NCBI GenBank assembly: GCA_024509875.1
Contig: JAMPIV010003426.1
Coordinates: 148,474 to 212,473 of the forward strand
Source of the DNA: Oreohelix idahoensis
Taxonomy: Eukaryota; Mollusca; Gastropoda; Stylommatophora; Oreohelicidae
Direction: 5' to 3'
Length of the DNA stretch: 64,000 nt
This document shows positions 1-11,562 of this stretch, piece after piece. The notes below the pieces were generated by a model that ran no database searches, had not been told where the DNA came from, and saw nothing but the letters and a program-made list of their open reading frames with translations. Made by a program: the position numbers and the translations under genes. Every line of letters begins with the position of its first letter. The stretch's first letter is position 1.

Positions 1-2333
1 ATTTATTTGCGTGCAGTTTTCATTGCTCCACTTAATAAGATTGTATATGTCGCTTTGTAATAATATTTCTAGCGTGATAAAAGTTGTGACTCAAGTTTGT
101 AAGCATTTATGATAAAAAATTAATCTGAGGGTTTATTATGAATTGCAGACATGAGTCATCCAAACAGCGGTAGTGTTAATACCTTATATGGGATGATTTT
201 GAAATTACCTGTGTCATGCGAATTTTCATGAGATGTGGGGGGGGGGGGGGGGGGGGGGGGGGGGGAGGGGGGCGGAGCAGTGGTTATACACTAGTCAAAC
301 ATTTGAATCTGCTTGGTCTATTTAAAATATATTAAACTAGACTTCTTCTGATAGGCGATTTTCACCGTGTAGAAAGCTGGAAGAGCGTGGTCTAAAAGTG
401 CTTAAGCACATTCTCGGGTCTCGGCACTGTGTTCCATTGAGTCAAGGCAACACTTTCAGACATGCCAGGATCGAAGAAAAATAAAATTTAATAAATGGGA
501 TTGGACCAAGTATTGAGGATCTTCTGAAATTAGCCGAAAGAAAAACTCGACATTACAACACTGAAAACTACAAAGTCCTCGGAACCTATGTACATGATAA
601 TTGTGGGATTAGCAATACTATTAATACCCTAACTACCTGTACGACGATCTCATAGTCTAAGTCCTTACATTATTTGACAGTCTTCCTTTTCCAGACGTCT
701 GTAAATTATAAACAATAAAGGGGTTGGTTGAACATCTTATCGTTTTATATTTTGCATTTGACAAGTTTATAAGAGGCTGGCAATCGTAGCATTTGAAAAT
801 AATAGTCTCGAACCACAACAGCAAGCGTTGGTGACTGCCTCATGCAGGTTCTCTCTCAATGAACAGAAAGCAGATGCAGCCCTAGGTTCCAAGTGGAACA
901 GGGAGTTGATGATGATGACCTCATGATGTACATATTTATTATATTAACATTTAAAAGTTTTGTATCTAAACATGTGTAAACAAGGCAAAAGTAACGATTA
1001 CATGTCATCCAATCCACTGGGTTTATGATTTATGCTCAGGGAGGGTAAAATTACTGAGAAAAAATTTTTAAAAAATCGGCGGAATTCACACCTGGAAGGC
1101 ACTTTACTAGTGTCAAAAAACAATACTTAGCAGAGAAATGTGTTTCTTCTAACGCTTGTGGTACAAGCTGTAGGTACCAGTTTGTGGTGTAGAGATACCA
1201 GTATATGGTACCAGCTTGGCACGTGTCTGTGGATCAAGAGCTTGCGATCTACGCTAGATGCCTGCTTTTGAGGGGTTGTGAAAATACGTGCCTTGACGTT
1301 CGGAGTGGTTACCCCAGCAGCTACGCCTGGAATGTGCCCCCACCACTGTCGCAGGAAAGTTTCAGTCGAACAGACTTGTGAAAGAGAAATGAATAAAACA
1401 AAGTAGGTTCTCAGAAATGGCTCGTGACAGAGACACCCATATAAGGCACAGAGAAAGCGCATTTTCTCTAAGGAAGTAATAATGACAACGATGAGAAGGA
1501 ATTCTTAGAACTCTGGCAACCAGGTCCCCTCTGTCATCTCAGACAGATAAGCCCACACTCTCCGAAGGAAGACTTCATCTTCTTCTTTGATCCTTAGCCA
1601 TCACTCCTGGAGGAGTATTGTAGGGCGGCAACAAACTGGTTCCACTCTGCTCGGACGGCAGGCATCCTTCGTGCAGTGCCACAGCTCTGATTCATTATTT
1701 GCATCTAAAACTCCAAAGTTTTCTGCTAAGTTATTTTTTTACACAGTATGAATATGTAATGTGGAAAGTAGATAAGAATAGAGTCACTAATGAAAATTAT
1801 GTAAAGAGATCTGACCTCTGGAGTGTAAGAAGACTATTTCTCCAGCCTTCTGTGAATATGGTAATATGTCAGTCTCTTGCCCGTTCTTTCTGGACAAATA
1901 GAAAAATTCTAATAAGCAGTAAGAACATATATCACATTCAGTGAAAGTTATAAGAGAAGAGGTCCTAACCCCAATAGGTATTTTTATGTTTATTAAACGA
2001 AAAAGGAAAAAAAAAATACGACCACAACACCAACATGGAAATCAGTATACCATCCTAATCTCTAAAGGCCATAAAATCACAATCACAGTAAACAAACAAC
2101 CTACTTCACCACTTAGATAAATCACACTCGACCAGATCGCTCACTCCACATCAACATCCAGAGAGTCTCTCACACATCAAGCTTTTTAACTAACAGAGGG
2201 CCCCCAGTCTTCCGCAATGAAAACGGCATTTCCTGTCATGTGCTAAAATAAATTCTGATATGTAAGTACTCCTAGACTCCGAGAAATCTAACACTGTTCC
2301 TTTGGGTGTTGTTGTCCAGTTAATGAAGGAGAT
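1..2333. other. Non-coding stretch, no gene recognised
   Basis: AT-rich sequence with short unrelated reading frames and no recognisable domain. The only distinct structure is a poly-G run at 237-265. A 111-codon frame on the minus strand (1127-1462) resembles no family I know and has no supporting context. Confidence 0.6.
237..265. repeat. Poly-G homopolymer, 29 bases
   Basis: An uninterrupted run of 29 G, followed after one A by six more G. Such tracts are polymorphic and hard to sequence, so the exact length is uncertain. Confidence 0.9.
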
Positions 2334-2602
2334 TTGTGAGCCACGCTGGTGTAAAGTTAACAACGTTGGGCTTGCGATCAGGTGTTCAAGGTTCAAGCCC
2401 GGGTGTCAGCATTTGAAGAAGTGTCAACGACCGGGATTTTGACTGAATAACCTGAACGGCTCCTGAGATAAACTTTCTGTGGATGTGAAGGAGCGAAGCT
2501 CCTGACTGGGTTGGAAGGAAAGTTTACAGGCTCCCTAGCCTCGCAATGACATGTCATTGGGCCGAAGGGCTGAAAGCCCAAGTACCGCTGGTTAAGGAAA
2601 AA
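2334..2602 (+). mobile_element. tRNA-derived SINE, copy 1
   Basis: The 5' head has a box A-like segment at about 2346-2357 and a clear box B, GGTTCAAGCC, at 2390-2399, as in the RNA polymerase III promoter of a tRNA-derived SINE. The unrelated body ends in GGTTAAGG plus a short A tract. It is flanked by an imperfect direct repeat: AATGAAGGAGAT at 2322-2333 and AATGAAGGTGAT at 2603-2614, 11 of 12 bases alike, which I read as the target-site duplication. A second copy of the family lies on the minus strand at 16906-17168. Both copies share the box B region, a GGAGCGAAGCTCCTGAC hairpin and the segment CTCGCAATGACATGTCATTGG. I do not recognise a named family. Confidence 0.8.
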
Positions 2603-2614
2603 AATGAAGGTGAT

Positions 2615-3028
2615 AAGCTTCCAGTGGAAAACAGGTGCCCTTAACATCCCAGCGTGCACTCACTATCCAAGCACGGGTGAAGGAAACAAGTACTAGTGCT
2701 CTTATCCAACCACGAATCATCATCATGTGACATATTCTTTCCAGAACGTTGTCTCCAATTTGCAGGACGCTAGAGATCACTGCTGACGAATAAAAGACCG
2801 AGTGTGAGGGCTCTCAAGGAAAGCGCCTTTCTATGTTGCATAACGGCGACTTGTCTTCAGGTAGGTGTCTAGTGTTGACCAGCTGTCGCTTCTTCTGAAG
2901 AATGTTCCAACTACTCGGCTTTACAGCCTATCAATGGGTCAGACAGTGTTGCCGAAACAAGTCGATTACAACGGAGACAGCCGGTCTGGCAGGAGGTATA
3001 AATGTATCCGGCTAAGTCTGGGAGTATG
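2615..3028. other. Non-coding stretch
   Basis: No feature recognised between the SINE and the mariner. Confidence 0.6.
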
Positions 3029-3030
3029 TA

Positions 3031-4364
3031 CGAGGGACGGTCAAAAAGTAATGCCTTGTAATTTTTAATTTCATTCAATAGGCAAGAAAACATAAAAATC
3101 ACATTGAAATGTAGCCCCAAGTCTGAACTTTAAGAATTTATTTCTCAATGTAGTCTCCGTTATTTGTTACAGTTTTTGTCCATCTTCTCACAAGGGCATG
3201 TATCCCCGTACGGTAAAAGTTTGTGTCCTTTTTCCTAAACCACTGGCGTACGGCGCGTTTAAGGGTCTCGGTGTCCTCAAAGTGATGTCCGCGAAGATCT
3301 TCTTTCAGTGGTCCAAACAGATGGAAGTCAGAAGGTGCAAGATCGGGACTGTAAGGGGGATGTGGTAATAATGTCCAGCCAAATTCTGCAATCGCATCAA
3401 TGGTGCGTTTAGCGGTGTGTGGCTGGGCATGATCGTGAAACAGTAGTGCAGTTCTCTGATCTTTTAATGGGTAAAGTCGCTGAAGACGACCTCTAGGCTT
3501 CTTCAAAGTTTCAATGTAACGGTCTGCATTCACCGTGTTTCCCTGTTCCAAGAAGTCGAGAAGAATCACACCCTTCTCATCCCAAAACACGGAGGCCATA
3601 ACTTTCCCTACAGTTGGTGAACTTTTGAACTTCTTTCCTGTCGGCGATGTTGTGTGATACCATTCCATTGACTGCCTTTTGCATTCTGGTTAAAAAAAAA
3701 CCCAAGTCTCATCACCTGTCACAATATTCGATAAAAACTCTTCTCCTTCAGTTTCGTAACGGTGCAGGAGGTTGATGGCTATAGTTTTCCTTGTTTCTTT
3801 ATGTCTGTCTGTCAACATTCTGGGTACCCACCGTGCACAAACTTTTAAATAACCCAGGTCTTTAATGATGTTCTGGACACTGCCTTTACTAATTGACAAC
3901 ATGGAAGAAAATTCATCCAGTGTTACCCGACGGTCACCACGAATGATGCCATCAACTCGATGAATGTTGTGTGGAGTCACTGCGATAGGCAGACGGCCAG
4001 TCCGCTTTGGGTCAGCCATTGAGGAATGACCTACTTCAGCTTCGTCACAACGATGTACCAAACGTCGGACAGTGCTAACATCCACTGTTGAATCTCCATA
4101 AACATTATTCAAACGTTCGTGGATGAGAATTGGGGTCTCGCATTCAGCATTGAGGAATTCTATGACATAACGTTGTTTTAACCGAACGTCTTTGGCAGCC
4201 ATTTTTAAACTGTTACAGTGGTGCCACCTGTTACTGAAACAGGTTGGTAATGCTATACAGTGCAGAAGAGTGTTTGAGGAATCCTGCTAAATTTACAAAT
4301 TGCACACCGATGCAGTATTTACATACATAAAAAATAGAAGGCATTACTTTTTGACCTACCCTCG
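3031..4364 (-). mobile_element. Mariner DNA transposon, full length
   Basis: A 1334-bp element with 25-bp terminal inverted repeats at 3031-3055 and 4340-4364. One end begins CGAGGGACGGTCAAAAAG and the other CGAGGGTAGGTCAAAAAG, so 23 of 25 positions match. It is flanked by TA on both sides (3029-3030 and 4365-4366), the target duplication typical of Tc1/mariner. The transposase gene occupies 3138-4202 on the minus strand and carries a stop. The ends look intact, so the copy could in principle be mobilised in trans, but it encodes no full transposase. Confidence 0.92.
3138..4202 (-). pseudogene. Mariner transposase, interrupted by a stop codon
   Basis: A DD34D mariner transposase, which cuts and pastes the element by binding its terminal repeats. 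The N-terminal half (4202-3693) has the paired helix-turn-helix region (a DVSTVRRLVHR segment, then a SISKGSVQNIIKDLGY segment) and the first catalytic aspartate in GDETW. A TAA at 3690-3692 follows WVFF. Downstream, in the same reading frame, the sequence resumes with PECKRQSMEW, then HDHAQPHTA (second aspartate) and YSPDLAPSDFHLF (third aspartate), with exactly 34 residues between the last two. The stop lies next to a nine-base T tract (sense strand), so slippage of paired indels is a likely origin. The protein would otherwise be about 354 residues, normal for mariner. The start ATG at 4202 is preceded by the usual short leader. Confidence 0.92.
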
Positions 4365-4366
4365 TA

Positions 4367-7300
4367 CTTCGATATAACCGGCCCTACATAGGTTTGACGT
4401 ATTTTGCACCAAATGGTTGGTGGGCAAAGGTAGCTATCCGTAGGCAAGGACAATATAACTATGTGTATGTGGTTAATAAGTATTGGCAGCAGGTGTCTTA
4501 ACGATGCAAGGTGCTCCCACTAGGGTTTAAGAGAGCACAAGGTCACAGACATCGACCACTCTGAAAAAACAACAAGGTCCCACATACCGTTAATACTTTT
4601 CCCAGTAAGGTCTAATATTTACCAACATACAACAGTACATATTTCGCTCCTTCCCCTAACACACACATAGAGTCAGAACACACGCACTTCACCCTGCTCT
4701 TCTACGTTACAAAAATCACACACACCTGCGCTGATGAGCTCCAACTTTCGCACAGGGAACAGCGTCCTTGCGTTGCTTCCACGATGTCTACGCGGACGGG
4801 TCTACTGACCTCGCTTTTCACACACACAGCCACTTTAAGCGAGTCCCGTCTAGCCATTCAAAACATGAAGTGATAAATAAAAGGGCTCCTGAGATAAGAT
4901 GATTTATCTAATAGGGACTACACTATAAGTTATAATAATTCATGTTGCGATGACACACATTAATCGCAAAACGAATAGCAGACTTTATACATAATTGATT
5001 TATACACATATTCCAGAAATGGTAAACGAATGATCAAATAAAACATATATCCACTCCCCATTCCAGTCTTTCTGAAAATCCCTCTCTCTTCTGTTGGACA
5101 AAATATCCCTCACTCTTATGTGTACACTCATAGTGTAATTAAAATTAGCAGAATGCTTAAAAATTACCAGATTCCCCGCGTCACACAAAAATTACTTTAC
5201 TTAACGAATTAGATATGTTGTAGAGTGACTATGGATTAACCTCTGTATAATGAAGCTAACTCACCCAAAAATAACTTTAAAGAAATTATGTGTGCTTACC
5301 GAGCAAAAGGAATTCAATCTGTGAACAATAAATTTGGTTATAGGCTATCAAACCCAAACCGATTATCCAGGCAGCAAGGAAATCCTAAGAGCGACAATGG
5401 TACCGAAAGAAGGGAACTACGTTCTTATATAGTAGGAAAGTTGCCAGAATTTTGGCTAGCGTTTCTTAGTCCGCCCGAGATGAAAGAAACATACGCGCGT
5501 TTTCGGCTTCGTCCCGAGACTGAGGAAAAGTGGCGTAATATTAGCACAGTTGCCCGTTCTACGAACGACTAGAGTTCGGGATGAAAACCAAAGAACGGCA
5601 AAGATAAAAGGTAAGGAAAGGTTCCCCGTGTTTCAGGGTACTCCGTACTCAAAGAGACTGCGATTATTGCCGCTTTCCCAAGAATTGTGGAATCAAAGAC
5701 TTTAGACAGAAAGCTGCTTTTTTCACGTGCAAAGAGGTGGGCATAAACTGGGCTCTAGCAAGACTGACAGAATCAGAGAGAGAATATAAGCTATTAGAGC
5801 ATAAATTGACAGAAACGTGGGCGTGGACCAGAGATAGAAAGAAAGCAGACAGGCCACTCAGAGTAAAGGACAGACAATTCCAATCAAAGCGTGACACTAA
5901 GGTGTTACGTTAAGAGCGTTTATCGTAAGACAGAAGGTGTAAGTTTGTGTATAATAGTACTACCATTTTTGTTTTGGTCAGTGTACAATATTACTTTAAA
6001 GATTATTACTATTGTGTAAATACTGAATATTGGCTCAGTGCTATTTTTGTAACTTATCCGGTGTTAGTACTTACTGAGTAATTTACCAACGGGGCAACTT
6101 TTATTAGCTTGTACGTGTAGATAACCTTAAATTGTTTCTACCAGGACGATTTTGTTCGTAAAATGTGTGTGTGGGAAATAGGTTGGCTAAAAGCCAGAGA
6201 TTTTCGGTCGATAAAGGAGGCAAGACTTTAATTATAAAGCCTGACAGCTTAAGCAAAACAATGCGAACGGAGGGTGAGAGCTTGTTTTGATTTGTGTGGG
6301 CTGTGAAACGGAGAGGGAGAGTTTGTTTATGATTGCATGGGTAAGAGAATACACAGGTGTGCACATTACAGGTTTATTAATTGGTTGTTTATTTCTTGTT
6401 TAATGTCAGAGAGATTTGAAATTTTCCTGTACCTTGCTTCCAGATTACCCTACTTCCAGTTATCCTGCAGAATCAGTCATCCTGCAGTGTCCAGCAAATA
6501 TCCTGTTTCCAGTTTAAAAAGCTGCTTCTTGTATTATAAAATACCACATCGATTGCTGATACACGCAAGTACGCATTATTCCTGCTTCCTGGATTACATA
6601 CCTTCAACAACTAGAGCCGCCATTTGCAATTACCCATCACTCAAGCACATATGGGCTGCATCCATTGCCATCCATGACTGTAGGCAATCTGGTCAGCCCC
6701 ATTGATATTCTGTTAAGACTGCATTTACTGACATAACGTCACAGAGGAGTACGTGTTACCTGTCTTGGTGATCAAATCTTCATTAACCACGCACAAGACG
6801 TGCGTCATTGGATCCCACATGGTTACTCGCTTGCCAGCAGAAGCCATTGTTGGATATATACATCAGCGGGTGTATTTGTCACAGCACTCGTCTGTTAGTA
6901 TCGCCTCAAACCAAATGCATTTAATAGCATCTGGATTTAATCGGTATTTGCCATATTGATAGCTGAGTTCCATAGCCCGAGAACGCCCAATTAGTGGGAA
7001 AAATATATAATTTCCTAGCTGAGGAGTAATTTATCTTCCCGAATTATTAACAACACATGATCGGCCGGTTTCGTCAAGAGAACTGGGGCCTCCCCTGTTA
7101 GTTAGACTGTCCTGGTTTTTTGTGTAAAGTTACGTGTAATAGTGGTTTGCCGGTGTTCTTGAGTGTGATGCAAAATCTCTGGCCTAATAGCAATAGTTAG
7201 ATTATTTTACTTTTTCTTTGTGGATATTTATGTAATAAAAATGATCTTATGGTCTAAGCAGTCATAGTTTACTTCTATTCTACCTATTAATTGATGTTTA

Positions 7301-7434
7301 CTGTTGCAGTCCTTACTGTAATAAATTATCCTATTTAGCAAAAGAGGACGGAGGAAGTACTTGACATCTTAAACATAGTCTCGAGTATGGCTGGAAGAAG
7401 AGATTAAAAATTGGATTATTTTTCTCTTCTCTCC
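4367..7434. other. Non-coding stretch, no gene recognised
   Basis: About 3 kb with only short frames. The longest plausible ones (94 codons at 5288-5572 plus, 122 codons at 6337-6705 plus) have no motif or context that I recognise. No tRNA-like or repeat structure is evident. Confidence 0.55.
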
Positions 7435-7501
7435 AGAAGTCATATCTCTCTCTCTATTTTCATTAGTGATTCTATTTTTCTCTACTTTCACATTGTTATT
7501 G

Positions 7502-8146
7502 TTATTCAGAATTGACATCCTTGCACTTCGGGCAAACCCATAGGTGCTCAGTCTCCATCAGTATATGTCGAAGAGTGTGAATGCTAATTGTTCCTGTAGG
7601 TCGCTGGTTGTAAACACGCCGGATGCATCCTCTCATACGTCCATCTCGACTAGCTTTACGTTTGATGCCAAATTCCAACAGTCTTAACCTTGATGATTTA
7701 TCTATTGCAGTGTCATTCTCTAACAGGCGATCAGTAATTGTTCTCAGTATATCTCCCGTATCCATATCCAGTGTCCCTTCTATGGGAGCTCTTGATGCTT
7801 GTCTGTCAGCTCTTCCATTACCACATACCCCAGCATGACCAGGATAGTATATCCACACCAGCTTTTGTAGGCTGGAAGCTTCTATGAATGTTTTCCATTC
7901 ATGCCGCAACTAACCACTTTGAACTTTCCGAAGCATGGACTGAGAGTAGGACACAATGATAGCCTTTGTTAATGAAGATTCAGTTATCCACATTAAGGCT
8001 CCAGTAACAGCCTCGACCTCCATTCTCATGCTGGAAGTTGTTGTCTTGTAATCACCGCTTTGTTCTGTGACGATTCTGCCCTGTTCGCAAGCAGAGAAGC
8101 CCCAACCGGATTTCTCACCCAGGATCACAGACCCATCTGTATACAC
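7502..8146 (-). pseudogene. LINE RNase H domain, split by a stop
   Basis: The first part (8146-7910) starts at MYTDGSV, the first catalytic aspartate, and includes SMRMEVEAVTGAL, with the second acidic residue. A stop at 7910-7912 separates it from 7909-7502, which has YPGHAGVCGNGRADRQAS, the histidine and last aspartate box. The frame ends in a cysteine pair (CPKCKD). RNase H removes the RNA strand after reverse transcription. Confidence 0.85.
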
Positions 8147-8201
8147 AATGGCATCACCATACCGAAATGATCATGTATCAGTTGATTTATTTCCAGTTCT
8201 G

Positions 8202-8675
8202 CTATTCCATTCCCCGAATTTCTACACTCTCTCCAAAGGCTGATGCTGACCCGCTGATAGTTATTGCAGTTCTCATCTGACACCATTCTTCCCCCTTGAA
8301 TATATTGTCAACTGTGGCCATCTGCTTGATAGTTGTCTCTGCCTGTGCCATCCTTGACATCCATCTCTTTATTCTTGCTCCCTTAATTTCAGCTATGTTA
8401 CCATGTAGAGGGTGCCGTTTGTCTGTGGATACTCGCATATAGGCTTTTGCTTGGGCCACCGCATATCTGGATTTAATCGACAGCACTCCATGCATGTATC
8501 TCATTGTCACAATGGGGGTATCTTGCGTACAGCCCAAGACTATGCTCATCCCTTCATTCTGAATGCGTTCCAGTCGTTTACATTGTGTTACTGACAGCGT
8601 GAGTATTCTCAGTCCATACGCAGTGACCAATACTTTTTTTTTATGTAAAACGTTTGCCTCGTTTTGGCGAAGCAC
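8202..8675 (-). pseudogene. LINE C-terminal connection between RT and RNase H
   Basis: Includes TAYGLRIL, RLERIQNEGMSIVLGC and TPIVTMRYMHGVLSI, the usual segment between thumb and RNase H in jockey- and I-like LINEs (compare LERIQN..LR...G in the family). It is separated by frame changes from both neighbours. Confidence 0.7.
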
Positions 8676-8695
8676 GTCCAGTTCAACCTATTCGG

Positions 8696-9271
8696 TTATA
8701 TTGGGGCGCATGTCCAAATATAAAAGACCCTTAGGTCTGGGATAATAAGCATTATGACTAGCTGTTGATAAAGTAAAAATAGTAATTTCTGCTCCAGACG
8801 CGCCGCGGCCATTATTTTCTTGCATTTCTGTGTGATGTGCTCAACATGGTACTTATACGAGAGCTCGCGATCAAATGTAACTCTAAGGTATTTCAGCTGT
8901 TCTTGCCTTTCAATTTTCTGTCCATTGAGAGTAATATCTGGGAGGTCTGCTTTCACAATGTAGTCGTTCAAGAGGCACCACATCACACAGGCCTTGTTGG
9001 GATTGACTTTGGAGCCAGTTTCCTCGCACCATTTAGACACTTCCTGTAGTGTCCCATGTATGCTATTAGCCATTTCTTGTCGGTCAGAGCCAGTTCTGTA
9101 AATGAGTATATCACCAGCAAATGTCAGTGTTCGTCCCATTCGAGTTGGTTGAATAGTGGCTACTTTTGCTGTATAGATATTAAACAGCACCGGTGAAAGT
9201 GGAGAACCCTTGGGTAGTCGCGGGCAAATGAGCGGTGGATTTGATGTCCATGGTCCCAACCGAAATTCCAC
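8696..9271 (-). pseudogene. LINE reverse transcriptase, palm region with a mutated active site
   Basis: Contains LPKGSPLSPVLFNIY (motif B) and then FAGDIL where FADDIL is expected. The first aspartate of the catalytic pair is glycine (codon at 9113-9115), which would abolish polymerisation. Downstream come NPNKACVMW and LKYLRVTFDRELSY, the thumb segment. In other contexts the GGT codon would be a single A-to-G change from GAT. Confidence 0.8.
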
Positions 9272-9331
9272 TGACCTCTCAGTTAAGGCAGCTGCTATCC
9301 ATCTTGTAAGCCAAGGGTTAACACCGCAAGC

Positions 9332-10177
9332 CTATACACAGTTTATTAATGTTGCAAAGTTCATACTGTTATAAGCATCCTCTAGGTCAATTGCTACCGC
9401 AACCGTTTTTCGCGTATCCTGGAACCCCTCATATACATCATAAGCAACAGTTCCAGCTTTACCCCATGTTACTTTCATGAGCCTGTAGCTGCCGAGATTA
9501 TCGGGTAGGATCTGTGCATTTTCTAGGTGATTCATTATGGGTCGTACTACTATCTTTTATACTAGTTTACCATAGCCATTCTGCATTGTAATAATTCTGT
9601 AGCTGTTGAGAAGCCTGGGGTCTTTACCGGGTTTAGGAAGTGGTCGTAGGTAACTATGCAGCCAGTCATCTGACACAAGAGCATTCTGTAAGCTGTTGTT
9701 GAAATCACACACCACACTCTTAATGCCTGCATCATCGAGCTGTTGTATGTGATAATACTGTACATCATCAGGACGCGGGACAGTGTTCCTACTGGATTAT
9801 AAAGTGCACATAACGTCTTCTGTAATGAGGTTGAAATATATGTCGCATCTTCTGTCACTTCCCAGAATATGGTCTTTGATTTTTTGACGGGGAGCTTTAT
9901 CACCTTTATCTGTCTGAGCAATATAACGCTCGAGTAATGCATGTCTTTTCAGGCATATCCCTGTTGAGATGAGAATATTAGGAATTGGTTGGCTTGCACT
10001 TTTCCTACTCATTCTGCGATATAAGGCCCATAATTTCTGTAGTGTTTTGTCAGTGCCCACCTGTGCTACAAATGCCTCCCACACTGTGTCTTTGGCTTCT
10101 CTTGCCAAGCCCTTGAAGTTATTGATTGCTCTTTGTTTTCTCTCTTTAAAATCATCCACTTCATCATAATTTATCAT
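9332..10177 (-). pseudogene. LINE reverse transcriptase, N-terminal part
   Basis: Overlapping broken frames (10177-9797, 9942-9562, 9535-9332). The last contains AIDLEDAYN, the motif A region with its first catalytic aspartate, preceded by GSYRLMK and a VAYDVYEGF segment. At least two frameshifts separate the pieces. Confidence 0.7.
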
Positions 10178-10186
10178 CCTTCTCTT

Positions 10187-10615
10187 TCATGTTATTCGCC
10201 ATAACTGTGACGCTCTTTCCTTTTCCAGCCATGCTGTCTCCACTGTCTCATTCCACCAGGCGGCTTGTCTAAAAGGTGTACGAGTTGTCTTTTGTTTGGC
10301 ACTTTGACGCAATATGTGTACTGGGCTACTACTGTTAGTGGGGTCGCTATGATACTGCAAAGTTTGTTTCGGTTTCCTGTGCTGTGTAGGCTTCCGCTTT
10401 GCAATGAGGACTACACAGGGTAGGTGATCGCTTTCTTGAGCTTGCAATACATCCCAGCGTGCACCACACATCAATGCCAGATCTATGACACCATCAGCAT
10501 CCCCTGGTCTAGATGCCAGTCTTGTTGGGCGTCCATCATTTAAAATGGATAGGTTCGAGCTGAGCAAAGCCGGACTCAAGGCAACACGCAGTCTATTTTC
10601 CGTGGAATTCCCCAC
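10187..10615 (-). pseudogene. LINE endonuclease, C-terminal part and linker
   Basis: Shows the second half of the endonuclease: ILNDGRPTRL, a VIDLAL segment and ESDHLP, where the SDH motif is the catalytic histidine box. A linker with WWNETVETAW follows, as in many LINE proteins just before the reverse transcriptase. Continuous with the fragment at 10878-11084 but separated by lesions. Confidence 0.75.
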
Positions 10616-10877
10616 TCCATAGATCTAGCATTAAAATCGCCGGCAATTTAGCACATCTTGTTAGGCTCCTCGGACAATTTAGTCACGAACTCCCAGCTAC
10701 CTTCTTCCGAAAGGTGATCCTCGTGGGCATATAAATTGAATACTTGCTTTTCTTGGCCGTTTATATGCAGTACAAGCCCCTGTAATTCTCAATCCTCATT
10801 AGAACTGGAAACTTTTATCTATCAATGCATGAGGAAGTTCTTCTTCGACATACATCGCTTGACCTCGTCTGCCAGGC

Positions 10878-11084
10878 CTACGCGGATTTGCATAACCTTT
10901 TAACCTGGGCATTCACTTTTAAATTGGTTTCCTGGATCATCAATACACCAAAATCATAGATAATAGTTTGAATAATGGCAGCTCGTTGGTAGGCACTTCG
11001 ACAGTTCCAGTACCCTATAAGAACGTATTTACCAGCTCTTCCTTTTCTCTCTCTCCTCTTCTCCCCTACCACTTCTGCATTCAC
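10878..11084 (-). pseudogene. LINE endonuclease, N-terminal part
   Basis: Carries the start of an apurinic-type endonuclease domain: GYWNCRSAYQRAAIIQT near residue 25 and the metal-binding glutamate in MIQETNLK near residue 50. These motifs nick the target DNA to prime reverse transcription. The frame closes at 10878 and the domain resumes after a break at 10615. Confidence 0.7.
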
Positions 11085-11335
11085 GCTTCCTCGTTACATT
11101 AGCCAAAGGCATCGGCGACAGAGCACGATCCCCGTTGCTCCCGCGATAATTTTGGTGTAGTGCATAATTCATTATATATTTTCAAGATATGGTGGAAATA
11201 ACCGGTCACCCTGGTAAAGCCACCATGCCAGGAAAGAGGCAAGGGATGTTCCTTAGGAACATTACTAATTCATACTCTGTCTAAACTCAGACATCATCTA
11301 CTTCCATACTTGCGACATGTATTCATAGAAGGGGC

Positions 11336-11562
11336 GGGCAGATACAATGTTCATGACAACGTTGATAAATTCAGCGTTGTGTTTGAATTCTGAAATATTT
11401 AATGAAGACTCCCCATAATAGAAGGACAATCATTCTATTTACAACTCTGCCAGGAGTAATCTTGAGCGAAGTTAGATGCCTTTAAAACCCTCACTATATA
11501 CTCAGAAATGTGGCCATTGTTAGACCATCACTGCAGAGCACGGGAGACAGTCCTGTGACACC
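11336..11562. repeat. Unidentified dispersed repeat, copy 1
   Basis: Aligns by eye with 12750-12984 in the same orientation. Shared blocks include GGCAGATAC, ACAACTCTGCCA(G/A)GAGTAATCTTG and CACTGCAGAGC near the end. No termini, target duplication or protein domain are visible. Confidence 0.65.

Larger units (their letters stand above)
7435..11084 (-). mobile_element. Decayed LINE with C-terminal RNase H (I-like)
   Basis: Read on the minus strand, the pieces come in the order endonuclease, reverse transcriptase, RNase H, which fits I-superfamily non-LTR retrotransposons. The chain is broken by many frameshifts and stops. Just after the last stop (7502), the minus strand reads ATAACAATAACAATG, a possible short repeated 3' tail. 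The 5' limit is not visible, and no ORF1 was recognised upstream of 11084. A different I-like fragment lies at 21254-22196. Confidence 0.8.

Noticed and set aside
4884..4900. GGCTCCTGAGATAA at 4884 and 49278 as further SINE copies
   Set aside because: The match to the SINE is only about 14 bases and does not extend on either side.
5288..5572. A 94-codon plus-strand frame as a host gene
   Set aside because: No motif, no visible exon partners, and length expected by chance in 3 kb of sequence.
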